Counted from the stretch's first letter, positions 1 through 8,256 are shown. The stretch is DNA of 64,000 bases from Morganella sibonii (GCF_040560245.1 NZ_JAKMWP010000015.1), one strand, 5' to 3'. Notes: a model not told the origin generated them from the sequence alone. A program made the numbers and translations.

Positions 1-1
1 G

Positions 2-286
2 TACACAAGCCATGAGTGGCACTCGTTCATTAAATCACATGGACTGGAGGGGAGTATGAGCCGTCGCGGTAACTGTCACGATAATGTGGTTGCAGAAAGC
101 TTTTTCCAGTTACTGAAACGCGAACGGATAAAGAAAAAGATCTACGGAACGCGGGAAAAAGCCCGCAGTGATATTTTTGATTACATCGAAATGTTTTATA
201 ACAGTAAGCGTCGGCATGGTTCGAGCGATCAGATGCCACCAACTGAATACGAAAACCAGTATTATCAGCGGCTCGGAAGTGTCTAG
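2..286 (+). pseudogene. IS3-family transposase (OrfB) C-terminal part, 5' end outside window
   Basis: The frame is open from the first bases and ends at TAG 284-286. It encodes the end of an IS3-family DDE integrase domain: the NCHDN motif, then AESFFQLLKRERI with the catalytic-region glutamate, then the RRHGSSDQMPPTEYEN tail typical of these proteins. An internal ATG at 56 is not the start, because conserved sequence continues upstream of it. Whether the element is complete cannot be judged, since its left part is outside the window. Confidence 0.85.
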
Positions 287-304
287 ATTATCCGTGGCGA
301 TTCA
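273..304 (+). repeat. Right terminal end of the IS3-family element
   Basis: The bases after the transposase stop end in CCGTGGCGATTCA, giving a terminus that read inward begins TGAATCGCCACGG, a plausible IS3-type end. At 305 the sequence changes abruptly to minus-strand IS5-family coding sequence, which fixes the boundary at about 304. The matching left end is outside the window. Confidence 0.6.
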
Positions 305-455
305 TATCGACGATAGCATCCCATGGAACGATGGCATTCATACGGGTAAGAAAACGGGATTTACGTGAAGAATATTGAGAAACAGAAAGCATGATGAAAA
401 CGTTATTACAATGAAAATGTTATCATCTCATAGCAACGATTAAATCGCACCTTCC
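305..455 (-). mobile_element. IS5-family element, 5'-end fragment with N-terminus of its transposase
   Basis: Read on the minus strand, an ORF starting near 391 gives an N-terminus with SSRKSRFLTRMNAIVPWDAI. This resembles the start of IS5-family transposases, which typically have (T/S)RK..FL..M...(V/L)PW. The frame is interrupted at about 304 by the end of the IS3-family element, so that element inserted into this one. The fragment's outer end is the 18-bp terminal repeat at 438-455, followed by TTAG at 456-459, which fits the YTAR-type target of this family. The rest of the element would lie left of the IS3 insertion. Confidence 0.65.
438..455 (-). repeat. IS5-type terminal inverted repeat (left copy)
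   Basis: Read on the minus strand this is GGAAGGTGCGATTTAATC, identical over 18 bases to plus-strand 1777-1794. Both copies are directly bordered on the wzz side by TTAG (456-459 and 1773-1776). Confidence 0.8.
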
Positions 456-587
456 TTAGAGGATTACGTGATAAAATCATAACTTCAGTTATAAAAATTT
501 ATCTTTTCTCGTTTCTATAAATTTTAACATCATATACTATCCAAATTAATAAATAAATCTTATTTTTCAATGAGTTTAGGAATGCAA

Positions 588-1706
588 ATGAACAGCAACC
601 TTTCAAAATCACAATGCTTAGAAACTAACCACGAACATTTTAACGATTTCTATCTTAAACAAAATGATGAAATTGATCTTTTTGAATTATTTTCATTTCT
701 TTATAAGAAGAAACTTGTAATTATGATTGTTACGCTATTGTTTTCTATAATGGGTGTTGTTATTTCGAATTTTTTACCTCAAAAATGGACCAGTGAAGCA
801 GCAATTACAAAACCAATGTTTTATGAACTAAAGCAATTAAAAAATATATTAAATGATTTAACTTTAGTTGATATTGATACTGGTATAAGTGCATCTTCTA
901 TTTATCAAAAATTTATTAATAATTATAATTCTCGTGTATTACGTGAAGAGTACGTAGCTAGTACTGATTATTATAAAAAATTATTACTTAAAATGAGCAA
1001 TCCGACACCTCGTGACAAAAGCAAATTAATTGAAAGAATTATCACTGCAGATATTAGCTTGAAAGAGTCAAATCCTCAAAAAAATGATTCAGATTTTGTT
1101 AACGAAGTTTATTTGAGTTTTACAGCTCCCACCTCAGAAGATGCTTACAACTTACTGTTAGGATATATTAATTTTATTTCCACTAAGGTACGTTCAGAAG
1201 TAAAAGATGAAATAGATGATCAAATTAAACGTAAGTTAAATTATGCACAAAAGTCTCTTCAAATGGACTTAGAACGTGTTGCAAATGAGCGTAAAATTAA
1301 TATTCAGCGCTTAAAGCATGCACTAGAAATAGCTAATGCCGCAGCTATAAAAAAACCAATCTCCAGTGAAGGCGCGCAAATTAAAGATGACCCAGATTAC
1401 TCAATTGCTATGGGTTCTGATGCATTACGCAGTAAATTAGCTATTATTGAATCGATTACTGATCCAACAACAATAAATTTAGAATTAAAAAACCGGTTGT
1501 ATTACATCCAGAAGTTAGAGAAAATAAAGATTAATAACTTACAATTTACACCATTTAAATATATGTTAAAGCCTTATGAGCCAATTAAAAAAGATGAACC
1601 TAAAATAATATTAATCTCATTGGCAGCTACATTTTTAGGCTTCATTCTTTCTATAATAGGAATTTTAATAGACTACATGATAAAAAATCATCGTAAAGCA
1701 GCTTAA
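588..1706 (+). CDS. Wzz/FepE-type polysaccharide chain-length determinant
   Basis: Inner-membrane polysaccharide co-polymerase that sets the length of O-antigen or related chains made by Wzy. It shows the family layout: a membrane segment at about residues 43-63, a long charged and partly coiled-coil periplasmic region (about 64-339), and a C-terminal membrane segment at about 340-363 with a short basic tail. The length (372 aa) is nearer FepE than typical WzzB. I chose ATG 588 because TAGGA lies six bases upstream; ATG 570 has no ribosome site. The gene is markedly AT-rich against its neighbours and stands alone, away from any O-antigen cluster, between two IS5-family fragments. It is likely horizontally acquired. 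The exact polymer is unknown. Confidence 0.8.
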   Translation: MNSNLSKSQCLETNHEHFNDFYLKQNDEIDLFELFSFLYKKKLVIMIVTLLFSIMGVVISNFLPQKWTSEAAITKPMFYELKQLKNILNDLTLVDIDTGISASSIYQKFINNYNSRVLREEYVASTDYYKKLLLKMSNPTPRDKSKLIERIITADISLKESNPQKNDSDFVNEVYLSFTAPTSEDAYNLLLGYINFISTKVRSEVKDEIDDQIKRKLNYAQKSLQMDLERVANERKINIQRLKHALEIANAAAIKKPISSEGAQIKDDPDYSIAMGSDALRSKLAIIESITDPTTINLELKNRLYYIQKLEKIKINNLQFTPFKYMLKPYEPIKKDEPKIILISLAATFLGFILSIIGILIDYMIKNHRKAA

Positions 1707-1776
1707 AAATATCTATATAAGTAGGTGTACGCACGTACACTTACTTGTGTAATCTGAATCTCTACTGATAATTTAG

Positions 1777-1794
1777 GGAAGGTGCGATTTAATC
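1777..1794 (+). repeat. IS5-type terminal inverted repeat (right copy)
   Basis: GGAAGGTGCGATTTAATC, the exact inverted counterpart of 438-455. TTAG precedes it at 1773-1776. The element interior lies to the right. Confidence 0.8.
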
Positions 1795-2083
1795 AGACGC
1801 TTCAGATTGTTACTGGATAATTTGATGACGATTGGGATTTTTCTCTTTGAGATGACAGCCTGTTACTCAACGTCACCTTTTACCAACTGAACTTTCTTGT
1901 TATTTGTTGCGCTATTCTCCGTCGTTTTATGCGATCCTTGCCAGTTGTGCAGCCCGGAGTAAATTACCCATGGCAAACAGCATAGAGAGTCGGTTGTGGT
2001 TTTTCATCAATCCACGCAACCGTGTTTTTCTGAAACCAAACTGACATTTCAGTATTCTGAACGGGTGCTCTACTGTAAGTATC
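1777..2083 (-). mobile_element. IS5-family element, 3'-end fragment with C-terminus of its transposase
   Basis: On the minus strand, from about 2083 to the stop at 1927-1929, the frame reads EILTVEHPFRILKCQFGF, then RKTRLRGLMKNHNRLSMLFA. This is the conserved C-terminus of IS5-family transposases (VEHPFR..K.QFG...TRYRGL.KN...L..LFA). The similarity stops abruptly near 2083, and a stop codon precedes in frame, so the rest of the gene is gone. Its orientation is the same as the fragment at 305-455. Confidence 0.75.
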
Positions 2084-2203
2084 TCGGAAAAAATCTAAGG
2101 TCCCCCCGTTTTGCAACACGGATTTTGATTTATGATGGGCTTGCTTAAATCTATCCGGTGTCAATATGGACAAGGATGTCCGCGCCTCGATGAGTTCCGC
2201 GCC

Positions 2204-2229
2204 CAGGGAAAAATCATGAACATGCCCGT
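2204..2229 (+). repeat. ISAs1 left terminal inverted repeat
   Basis: Starts CAGGGAAAAATCATGAACAT; pairs with 3501-3526 with two mismatches. Confidence 0.8.
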
Positions 2230-2376
2230 GTTTAAAGGGTTTGTGGCATAGTGAGTTCACCGTTTTCTTGCTCTAATGGATAAGAACATCACACAACAAA
2301 CAATAAATTGATGATCGATTTGACGATCATTTTCAGTGTTTTCTAATACCTCCATAGACAAATTGGAGGTCCAACG

Positions 2377-3516
2377 ATGAGTAACCAGCACCCATTTATG
2401 CATTTCGATGCCATCCCAGATTATCGCCAACAAGGTAAAGTCGAGCACAAGTTAACTGATATCATTTTGTTAACAATTTGCGCGGTGCTTTCCGGTCAAG
2501 ATGACTGGAAAGCTATCCATCTTTACGGCACTAGATGGTTAGATTTTCTCAAACGCTTTGGTGATTTTAGTCATGGTGTTCCCTCTGCCATTACCATTGC
2601 AAGAGTGATGGGAATGATTAGCGCGACACGCTTACAAAAGTGTTTTATCGAATGGATGAAATCCTGCTGTGAACTGACGGACGGTGAAGTGATCGCCATA
2701 GACGGTAAAACCGTGCGTGGCTCTTATGATGATTCCCGTGGGCTTGGTGCTATCCATATGGTTAATGCGTTTGCGACAGAGAATGGCGTGTGCCTTGGAC
2801 AACATAAAGTTTACGAGAAGTCCAATGAGATAACCGCTATCCCTGAGTTGCTTCAACTGCTTGATATATCGGGTTGTTTAGTCACAATTGATGCGATGGG
2901 ATGCCAAAAGAAAATCGCGCAAAAGATCCTTGAAAAAAACGCTGATTACTTGCTGGCCGTGAAAGGAAATCAAGGCCGACTTGAGCAAGCTTTTGATAAC
3001 TATTTTGATATGAGCATGCTGCAAAAACATGATGGTGATTCTTACAGTACCCAAGAAAAATCGCGAGGCAGACAGGAAACACGACTGGCTTTAGTGAATG
3101 AAGATTTAAGTGTTTTGGGCGATCTTGAGTTTGATTGGCCAGGGCTAAAAACGATGGGAATTGTGGTATCGATTAGACAAGAATCAGCAGTGGCCCAAGA
3201 GTCAGAAGTAACGGTGCGATATTATATTAGTTCGAAAGCGCTCAGTGCTAAAGAATTGTTAAATGCTTCACGCTCGCACTGGTTAGTCGAGTCGATGCAT
3301 TGGATGTTGGATACTGCATTTGGTGAAGATGCTTGCCGTAAACGAGCGGAAGAACGAGCAGAGAATTTCGCAAGGATCAGACAGATGTGTTTAAACATGC
3401 TAAAAAGTGAAACGACACTAAAAGCGAGTATTAAACACAAAAGAGCGATGTGCGCGATGGATCCGGAGTACCTTTTGAAGGTTCTGGGAAGCCTTTATTT
3501 ACGGGAATGTTCATGA
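2377..3516 (+). CDS. ISAs1-family (H-repeat type) DDE transposase
   Basis: Full-length 379-residue transposase catalysing cut-and-paste of its own IS. The N-terminal half opens with the DAIPDYRQQGKVEHKL region common to H-repeat proteins. The DDE triad is visible: D109 in AIDGKTVRGS, D172 in VTIDAMGCQ, and the glutamate of the HWLVESMHWMLDTAFGED block near the C-terminus. There is no frameshift or stop, so the enzyme may be active. GGAGG lies upstream of ATG 2377. Base composition is intermediate between wzz and the core genes, as expected for a resident of the island. Confidence 0.92.
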   Translation: MSNQHPFMHFDAIPDYRQQGKVEHKLTDIILLTICAVLSGQDDWKAIHLYGTRWLDFLKRFGDFSHGVPSAITIARVMGMISATRLQKCFIEWMKSCCELTDGEVIAIDGKTVRGSYDDSRGLGAIHMVNAFATENGVCLGQHKVYEKSNEITAIPELLQLLDISGCLVTIDAMGCQKKIAQKILEKNADYLLAVKGNQGRLEQAFDNYFDMSMLQKHDGDSYSTQEKSRGRQETRLALVNEDLSVLGDLEFDWPGLKTMGIVVSIRQESAVAQESEVTVRYYISSKALSAKELLNASRSHWLVESMHWMLDTAFGEDACRKRAEERAENFARIRQMCLNMLKSETTLKASIKHKRAMCAMDPEYLLKVLGSLYLRECS

Positions 3517-3526
3517 TTTTTCCGTG
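3501..3526 (-). repeat. ISAs1 right terminal inverted repeat
   Basis: Overlaps the 3' end of the transposase gene, as is common for compact ISs. Pairs with 2204-2229. Confidence 0.8.
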
Positions 3527-3805
3527 CCGCGCTTACTTATTCCCAATAAGGTATTTCGTCCCCCGGTACTGTATTGCCGAGGAACCAATCCGGCCGATGC
3601 AGCAAAATCTCTGCTGCATACATACTGCTTTCTGTCGCCTAACTGAGAAGATAAAATGCTGGCGGTGATCGACCCAATACAGGGAATGGTAAGAAGATGT
3701 TGTCCTGTTTCATCACGGAGTTATAGTGATTGCTGGTGTACAGGGAGATAAGAGGATGGCGTATCCTGTTGATTGATTCCAGCAAGAATCTCAATCAACA
3801 GAAGG
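3527..3805. other. Unassigned island sequence between two IS remnants
   Basis: No ORF with recognisable content on either strand. Together with 2084-2203 it was one contiguous stretch before ISAs1 inserted. It is presumably debris of earlier insertions. Confidence 0.5.
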
Positions 3806-3978
3806 TGTAGTGGTCAACTAAAACTGGCCACGGTTTTAGAGTTTTTCCGGTATTGGTTTTCTGATTCGTTTGGTGGTAATCCACCGTTATATTCATGCGG
3901 CCTGAGTTCGCTGTAATACCCCTCATAGAGCCGACAACACGATATGTTTTCTGTCATGATGTCCTTCGGATTGGTCAA
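3806..3978 (-). pseudogene. IS3-family transposase C-terminal remnant
   Basis: The minus strand reads YYSELRPHEYNGGLPPNESE followed by NQYRKNSKTVASFS and a stop at 3814-3816. RPH(E/A)..GGLPP is the conserved end of many IS3-family OrfB transposases. The sequence TGTAGTGGTCAACTA beginning at 3806 is a plausible IS end. Only about 55 codons survive, and no upstream transposase domain is present before the integrase gene. It is a different IS3 member from the one at 2-304. Confidence 0.65.
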
Positions 3979-3987
3979 AATGAAAAG

Positions 3988-4013
3988 AGCCCCTGTCCAT
4001 CAGGACAGGGGCT
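3988..4013 (-). terminator. Rho-independent terminator of the integrase gene
   Basis: An 11-bp perfect stem (AGCCCCTGTCC / GGACAGGGGCT) with an ATCA loop. On the minus strand it is followed by a U-rich tract (CTTTTCATTTT), 55 bp past the integrase stop. Confidence 0.8.
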
Positions 4014-4068
4014 TTCAGTGGTATAAGTTTATTGAATAAGACGTATTACTATAAAGTGTTAACTATGA

Positions 4069-5331
4069 TTACTTAAAAGGATTATTCACTTTCGCATAAT
4101 CAAAAGGTGAAATAGTTTGTTCTCGGTTAGCATCCAGAAAATCAGCCCACCATTGCAGCATCAGTCTGCGTTCCTCGAGAAACTCCGCCTTGTGAATATA
4201 AGCTGCACGTACACCATTACGCTCCTGGTGGCTCATCTGACGCTCTACCGCATCTCTTGACCATAATCCTGATTCAATCAATGAACTACAGGCCATAGCT
4301 CTGAACCCGTGACCACAAACATCAACTTTCGTATCGTATCCCATAAGTCGTAATGCATTATTTACTGTGTTTTCACTCATCGGCTTCCAGGGATTGTGAT
4401 CACCCGTGAAGATCAATTCATGCTCACCGCTGATAGTGTGAATCATCCGCAGAATATCCAGCGCCTGAGTTGAAAGCGGAACCAGGTGCTCTGTACGCAT
4501 TTTTGAGCCACGATGAGAGAATTTTACACCTTTAATGGGTTTTCGTTCCGAAGGGATAGTCCACATGGCTTTTTCAAAATCTATCTCAGGCCAGCGGGCA
4601 AAGCGAAATTCACTGGAGCGGATAAATATCAGTAAAGAAAGCTGTGTAGCCAGTCTGGTCATGATTTGTCCTCGGTAAGTATCAAGACGTTCCAGTAACT
4701 CAGGTATTCGACTCAGTGGCAATGCAGGTCTGTGCTGTCGTTTAACTGTGGCCAGCGCCCCCGCCATATCGGTAGCGGGATTATAATCAATGATCCCGGA
4801 CTGTGCGGCATATCGCATGATAGAGGAAATTCGCTGTTGAAGACGGGCTGCAACTTCATAAATCTCTTTTGCTTCCGCAGCTTTAACCGGAATAAGTAAA
4901 TCAGGTGTTTTCAGTGATGTAATATCCCGTGAACCAATATAAGGGAAAACATGCGTCTGAAGGCTTTTCCACGTTTTTTCCCTGTGGGATTCGGACCAGG
5001 TTTTGTTGCTTTTATGCCAAAGTCCGGCAATGGCTTCAAAGCTTTGCGAAGCGTCTGGTAAAGCTTTCTTTATCCGTTTCTGTTCGCAAGGGTCGATACC
5101 CTCAGCAATCTGCTTACGTGCGCTGTCTCTTTTATCACGTGCGTCAGAAAGGGACAATTCAGGATAAATTCCCAGAGCCAATGTTTTTTCTTTTCCCTGA
5201 AAGCGGTAGCGGAGTCTCCAGTAACGTGAGCCGTTGGGATGAACAAGCAAAAACATGTTGCCGGAATCAGCAAGTTTATAGGATTTTTCTTTCGGTTTTG
5301 CAGCACGAATCTTAGCGTCAGTAAGTGCCAT
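4069..5331 (-). CDS. P4-type tyrosine recombinase (island integrase)
   Basis: Site-specific integrase that inserts and excises the island at the tRNA-Phe gene. Of 420 residues, 1-85 form the DUF4102 arm-binding domain seen in P4-like integrases, about 95-195 the core-binding domain and about 200-395 the catalytic domain. Catalytic residues are visible: R238 (IRSSEF), H341 and R344 (HGFR), H368 (MSHQE) and nucleophile Y378 (RAAYIHK). The gene reads away from the tRNA, starts 196 bp from its 3' end and looks intact. A strong terminator follows. Start ATG 5331 gives the usual MALTDAKIRAAKP beginning. Confidence 0.95.
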   Translation of the reverse strand: MALTDAKIRAAKPKEKSYKLADSGNMFLLVHPNGSRYWRLRYRFQGKEKTLALGIYPELSLSDARDKRDSARKQIAEGIDPCEQKRIKKALPDASQSFEAIAGLWHKSNKTWSESHREKTWKSLQTHVFPYIGSRDITSLKTPDLLIPVKAAEAKEIYEVAARLQQRISSIMRYAAQSGIIDYNPATDMAGALATVKRQHRPALPLSRIPELLERLDTYRGQIMTRLATQLSLLIFIRSSEFRFARWPEIDFEKAMWTIPSERKPIKGVKFSHRGSKMRTEHLVPLSTQALDILRMIHTISGEHELIFTGDHNPWKPMSENTVNNALRLMGYDTKVDVCGHGFRAMACSSLIESGLWSRDAVERQMSHQERNGVRAAYIHKAEFLEERRLMLQWWADFLDANREQTISPFDYAKVNNPFK

Positions 5332-5492
5332 AAAAGGGGTCTCCGGAAGGCGAGAGGGTACAAATTTCTGTCGAATCAGGGTATACCCTCATTTGTACCC
5401 GCGCAAGCGACTTGATGCGGGTAGAATTTAGTTGAGTTGGGTTGAATGAAGAACTATGGAGAAGTTGATATCTGGCGGGCTTTACAAACGAA

Positions 5493-5516
5493 AACGGACC
5501 TCCGTAGAGGTCCGTT
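5493..5516 (-). terminator. Terminator downstream of tRNA-Phe
   Basis: Perfect 10-bp stem (AACGGACCTC / GAGGTCCGTT) with a four-base loop, 11 bp past the tRNA CCA end. On the minus strand it runs into TTTTCGTTT, so it should end the tRNA transcript before the integrase. Confidence 0.8.
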
Positions 5517-5526
5517 GACATGAATT

Positions 5527-5602
5527 TGGTGCCCGGACTCGGAATCGAACCAAGGACACGGGGATTTTCAATCCCCTGCTCTACCGACTGAGCTATCCGG
5601 GC
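5527..5602 (-). tRNA. tRNA-Phe (GAA)
   Basis: A 76-nt cloverleaf with encoded CCA: acceptor GCCCGGA / TCCGGGC, D-arm GCTCAGTCGGTAGAGC, anticodon arm GGGGATTGAAAATCCCC with GAA, and T-arm GGTTCGATTCC. The gene is intact, so the island restores its 3' end. The position next to mltC corresponds to pheV of E. coli. Confidence 0.98.
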
Positions 5603-5776
5603 AACGAGGCGTATTAAACCCGATTCCGTTCAGGGCGTCAATATTATTTCCCTCAAATTTAATCAAGTGCCGGTTTTTTCTGCAATTTACTGAAATTTTA
5701 ATCAGTGATATCCGTTTTTACGTCATAACACGTAAAATTACCGGCGGACAATTGCAGATGCTGTCCGCCGGAAAAC

Positions 5777-6853
5777 TTAACGGCGGTAGCCTTTTTGCAG
5801 GTCGTTGACTTTACGCAGGTAGTTACGGGATTCTCCGGACGGGTGTTTCGTCGTCAGGGTCTCATATACCTTACCCGGTTCCATACCGCTGATAATGCGG
5901 GCGGCCTGTTTCTTATCACTGTGGAAGACACGCAGTACGCTGCCGGCACCACCGTTATAGGCCGTAATAACCGCATAGCGTCGTGAGGTCGGGTTGCTGA
6001 TCTCACCGAGATACGTATTCTGCAGAATCGCCAGGTATGCGGTCCCGGTGTCGATATTACTGGCCGGGTCAAACAGATAGCTGCGGCTTGGCACACCGGA
6101 ACGGCCCTGTGACTTAAATACATCCCGCCCGGCCGTGTTCGGCATAATCTGCATCAGCCCCAGTGCATCTGAGCGGCTGACCGCATACGGGTTAAAGCTG
6201 GATTCCGTCTGCATAATCGCGAGGATCAGCGACTCTTCCACGCCGTATTTGGCCGATGCCTGACGGATAAGCGGCAGGTATTTATGAGCGCGCTGATCCA
6301 GGTGGTTCGGCACCAGTTTCAGCGTGATATAGGTAATCATCTGTGAGCCGGACTGGCGGCGCTGCAGGCGGTTGGTGACGAGATAATCCGCAAATTTGGT
6401 GGCGCGCCATTCCCAGCGGATCGGCTGCCCGGTATTATCCAGTACCTGACCGAACAGGAACGGCTCTTTACTGATGGTGACATCGTTGGCATCCGAATAG
6501 AGGTCAACCGACCCCGGATCTTCCCCCATCAGCAGGGTATTGATAATTGCCTGACGCAGATGAGCTTCCGGTTCAACACCCGCCAGAGTTTCAATCGTAA
6601 CGGTACCGGCGTCAAAGTTGATATGGGAGCGGGTGTAGTAGTGATCGGTGTATTTGACGTAATCTTTCGGACCGGCGATCAGAACCTCTTTCATACCCCA
6701 GATATTTTCAATATTATGGGCAAACTGGCCCATCAGAATATCAAATCCGTTGGTATCCTTAACATATTCAAGACGGTAATCCGTCTGTTTCTGTGAACCG
6801 CTGCAGGAAACCAGCAGCGGCGCAATAATGATCAGTGCAGCAAGTTTTTTCAT
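5777..6853 (-). CDS. mltC: Membrane-bound lytic murein transglycosylase C
   Basis: Outer-membrane lipoprotein that cleaves peptidoglycan glycan strands to 1,6-anhydro products. A lipoprotein signal ends at LLVSC (C17). The MltC-specific N-terminal domain spans about residues 25-180 and the SLT lysozyme-like domain about 190-350, with catalytic E217 in IMQTESSFNPYA followed by SDALGLMQIMP. Length (358 aa) is normal. It is the last gene of the mutY-yggX-mltC run on the minus strand, 68 bp behind yggX. Confidence 0.97.
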   Translation of the reverse strand: MKKLAALIIIAPLLVSCSGSQKQTDYRLEYVKDTNGFDILMGQFAHNIENIWGMKEVLIAGPKDYVKYTDHYYTRSHINFDAGTVTIETLAGVEPEAHLRQAIINTLLMGEDPGSVDLYSDANDVTISKEPFLFGQVLDNTGQPIRWEWRATKFADYLVTNRLQRRQSGSQMITYITLKLVPNHLDQRAHKYLPLIRQASAKYGVEESLILAIMQTESSFNPYAVSRSDALGLMQIMPNTAGRDVFKSQGRSGVPSRSYLFDPASNIDTGTAYLAILQNTYLGEISNPTSRRYAVITAYNGGAGSVLRVFHSDKKQAARIISGMEPGKVYETLTTKHPSGESRNYLRKVNDLQKGYRR

Positions 6854-6921
6854 GGGTATAAATACGATGCGGCCGGAGGCAGATACAACATCAGAGCCGG
6901 AAAAAGGCTCTGATGACAGGA

Positions 6922-7194
6922 TTATTTTTCAGGCGGAGTATAGCCTTCAATATGGATATCGTGGCCTTCAAACAGGAATTTAATCATCTCCTGTTCGAGC
7001 AGTTTGCGATCATCCGGGTTCATGGTGCTGAGTTTTTTCTCGTTGATCAGCATGGTCTGCTTGGACATCCACTGCTGCCAGGCTTCTTTGGAAATTTCAT
7101 TAAAAATACGTTTGCCTAATTCACCCGGATAAAGCTGGAAATCCTGGCCGTCGGCATCACGCTGAAGAAAGGTGCAAAAAATTGTTCTGCTCAT
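6922..7194 (-). CDS. yggX: Fe(2+)-trafficking / oxidative damage protection protein YggX
   Basis: Small cytoplasmic protein (90 aa) linked to iron trafficking and protection of Fe-S proteins from oxidants; its partner is not certain. It has the conserved start MSRTIFC with the reactive cysteine C7, the FQLYPGELGKRI segment and the WQ.W...QTMLINEKKL block. It starts 24 bp after the mutY stop and is probably co-transcribed with it, pairing iron protection with an Fe-S repair enzyme. Confidence 0.96.
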   Translation of the reverse strand: MSRTIFCTFLQRDADGQDFQLYPGELGKRIFNEISKEAWQQWMSKQTMLINEKKLSTMNPDDRKLLEQEMIKFLFEGHDIHIEGYTPPEK

Positions 7195-7218
7195 GTAACA
7201 TCCTCAAAAATAGGGGCT

Positions 7219-8256
7219 TTACCCGATTTGCTTAAGCAAGGTTTCCACCGGGGCGGCCAGGCCGATCGCCGGCGGATTTTGGCTGTTATACCAAATCCCG
7301 TCGCTGTCGTCATGGACTGCTGTGCGATTAGTGACGTTTGCAGCCACGGGCACAATATCCAGATGAAAATGGCTGAATGTATGACGGAAGGCAATCAGCT
7401 GCTGTAAGGGCGAGTGACTGATACGGCGCTGTGCCAGCCAGTTGTGCATCGCATCTTCCGTTTCAAACTGCGGAAAACTGTACAATCCGCCCCAGATCCC
7501 CTTCGCCGGCCGTTTTTCCAGCCAGATTTCATTATCATGCTGAATGATAAGAAAGTAAGCTGTTTTTTCCGGAATGGATTGTTTCGGTTTTTTGCCGGGA
7601 TAGGCTGACGGATTGTGTTCTGCATACGCAATACAGCCGGATTGCAGCGGACACAAATCACACTTGGGTTTGCTGCGCGTGCAGACCATCGCCCCCAGAT
7701 CCATCATCGCCTGATTAAAATACTGTACGCCGTCTGCGGGGGTGACTTCTTCCGCAATTTTCCAGAGGCGGTTTTCCACCTCTTTTTTACCCGGCCAGCC
7801 GCTGATTGCGTAACAGCGTGCCAGCACCCGTTTGACATTACCGTCCAGAATCGGGAAATGCTGATTCTGAGAAAGTGACAGAATTGCGCCTGCGGTTGAA
7901 CGTCCGACACCGGGCAGGGCAACCACATCCTCAAACGTGACAGGAAACTGTCCGCCAAACTCAGAGGCAATTGTCTGCGCTGCTTTGTGCAGATTGCGGG
8001 CGCGGGCGTAATAACCGAGTCCGGTCCATAAATGCAGGACTTCATCCAGCGGCGCGGCGGCCAGATCGGTCACGGCCGGAAACCGTTCAATAAAGCGATT
8101 AAAATAAGGAATAACCGTAGCCACCTGAGTCTGCTGCAACATCACTTCAGAGAGCCAGACATGGTAAGGGGTCTTCTCCTGCTGCCAGGGCAGGTTTTTT
8201 CTGCCGTAACGGTGATACCACGTCAGAACGGATTGCGAAAATTGCTGTGCTTCCAT
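7219..8256 (-). CDS. mutY: Adenine DNA glycosylase MutY
   Basis: Removes adenine mispaired with 8-oxoguanine in base-excision repair. Visible features are E37 in WLSEVMLQQTQV, the helix-hairpin-helix PGVGRSTAG (115-123), catalytic D138 in LDGN, the 4Fe-4S cysteines C192, C199, C202 and C208, and a C-terminal NUDIX-like 8-oxoG recognition domain. The frame is open upstream to 8328, but ATG 8256 gives MEAQQFSQSVL, which matches the family start; the extra 24 residues have no counterpart. It is divergent from trmB and first in the mutY-yggX-mltC run. Confidence 0.96.
   Translation of the reverse strand: MEAQQFSQSVLTWYHRYGRKNLPWQQEKTPYHVWLSEVMLQQTQVATVIPYFNRFIERFPAVTDLAAAPLDEVLHLWTGLGYYARARNLHKAAQTIASEFGGQFPVTFEDVVALPGVGRSTAGAILSLSQNQHFPILDGNVKRVLARCYAISGWPGKKEVENRLWKIAEEVTPADGVQYFNQAMMDLGAMVCTRSKPKCDLCPLQSGCIAYAEHNPSAYPGKKPKQSIPEKTAYFLIIQHDNEIWLEKRPAKGIWGGLYSFPQFETEDAMHNWLAQRRISHSPLQQLIAFRHTFSHFHLDIVPVAANVTNRTAVHDDSDGIWYNSQNPPAIGLAAPVETLLKQIG

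Larger units (their letters stand above)
2204..3526 (+). mobile_element. Complete ISAs1-family insertion sequence
   Basis: Bounded by inverted repeats 2204-2229 and 3501-3526, which match at 24 of 26 positions (core GGAAAAATCATGAACAT). It carries one full-length transposase gene in between. CCGCGC lies just outside both ends (2197-2202 and 3527-3532), suggesting a short target duplication, although the 8-10 bp usual for the family is not cleanly visible. Confidence 0.8.
1..5526. mobile_element. Integrase-proximal end of a genomic island at tRNA-Phe (partial, continues left)
   Basis: A tRNA-Phe gene is followed, on its 3' side, by a P4-type integrase and then by a patchwork of IS remnants, one intact IS and an AT-rich surface-polysaccharide gene. 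This is the usual layout of an island inserted at the 3' end of a tRNA gene, with the integrase next to the junction. The chromosome resumes with mltC on the other side of the tRNA, which matches the E. coli pheV neighbourhood. No second copy of the tRNA 3' end (attR) occurs in the window, so the far boundary lies beyond the left edge. The island call is inference from layout; the exact junction is not proven. Confidence 0.75.

Noticed and set aside
1964..2260. 98-codon minus-strand ORF
   Set aside because: It crosses the ISAs1 left end and reads the IS5 transposase remnant out of frame; the conserved C-terminus is in another frame.
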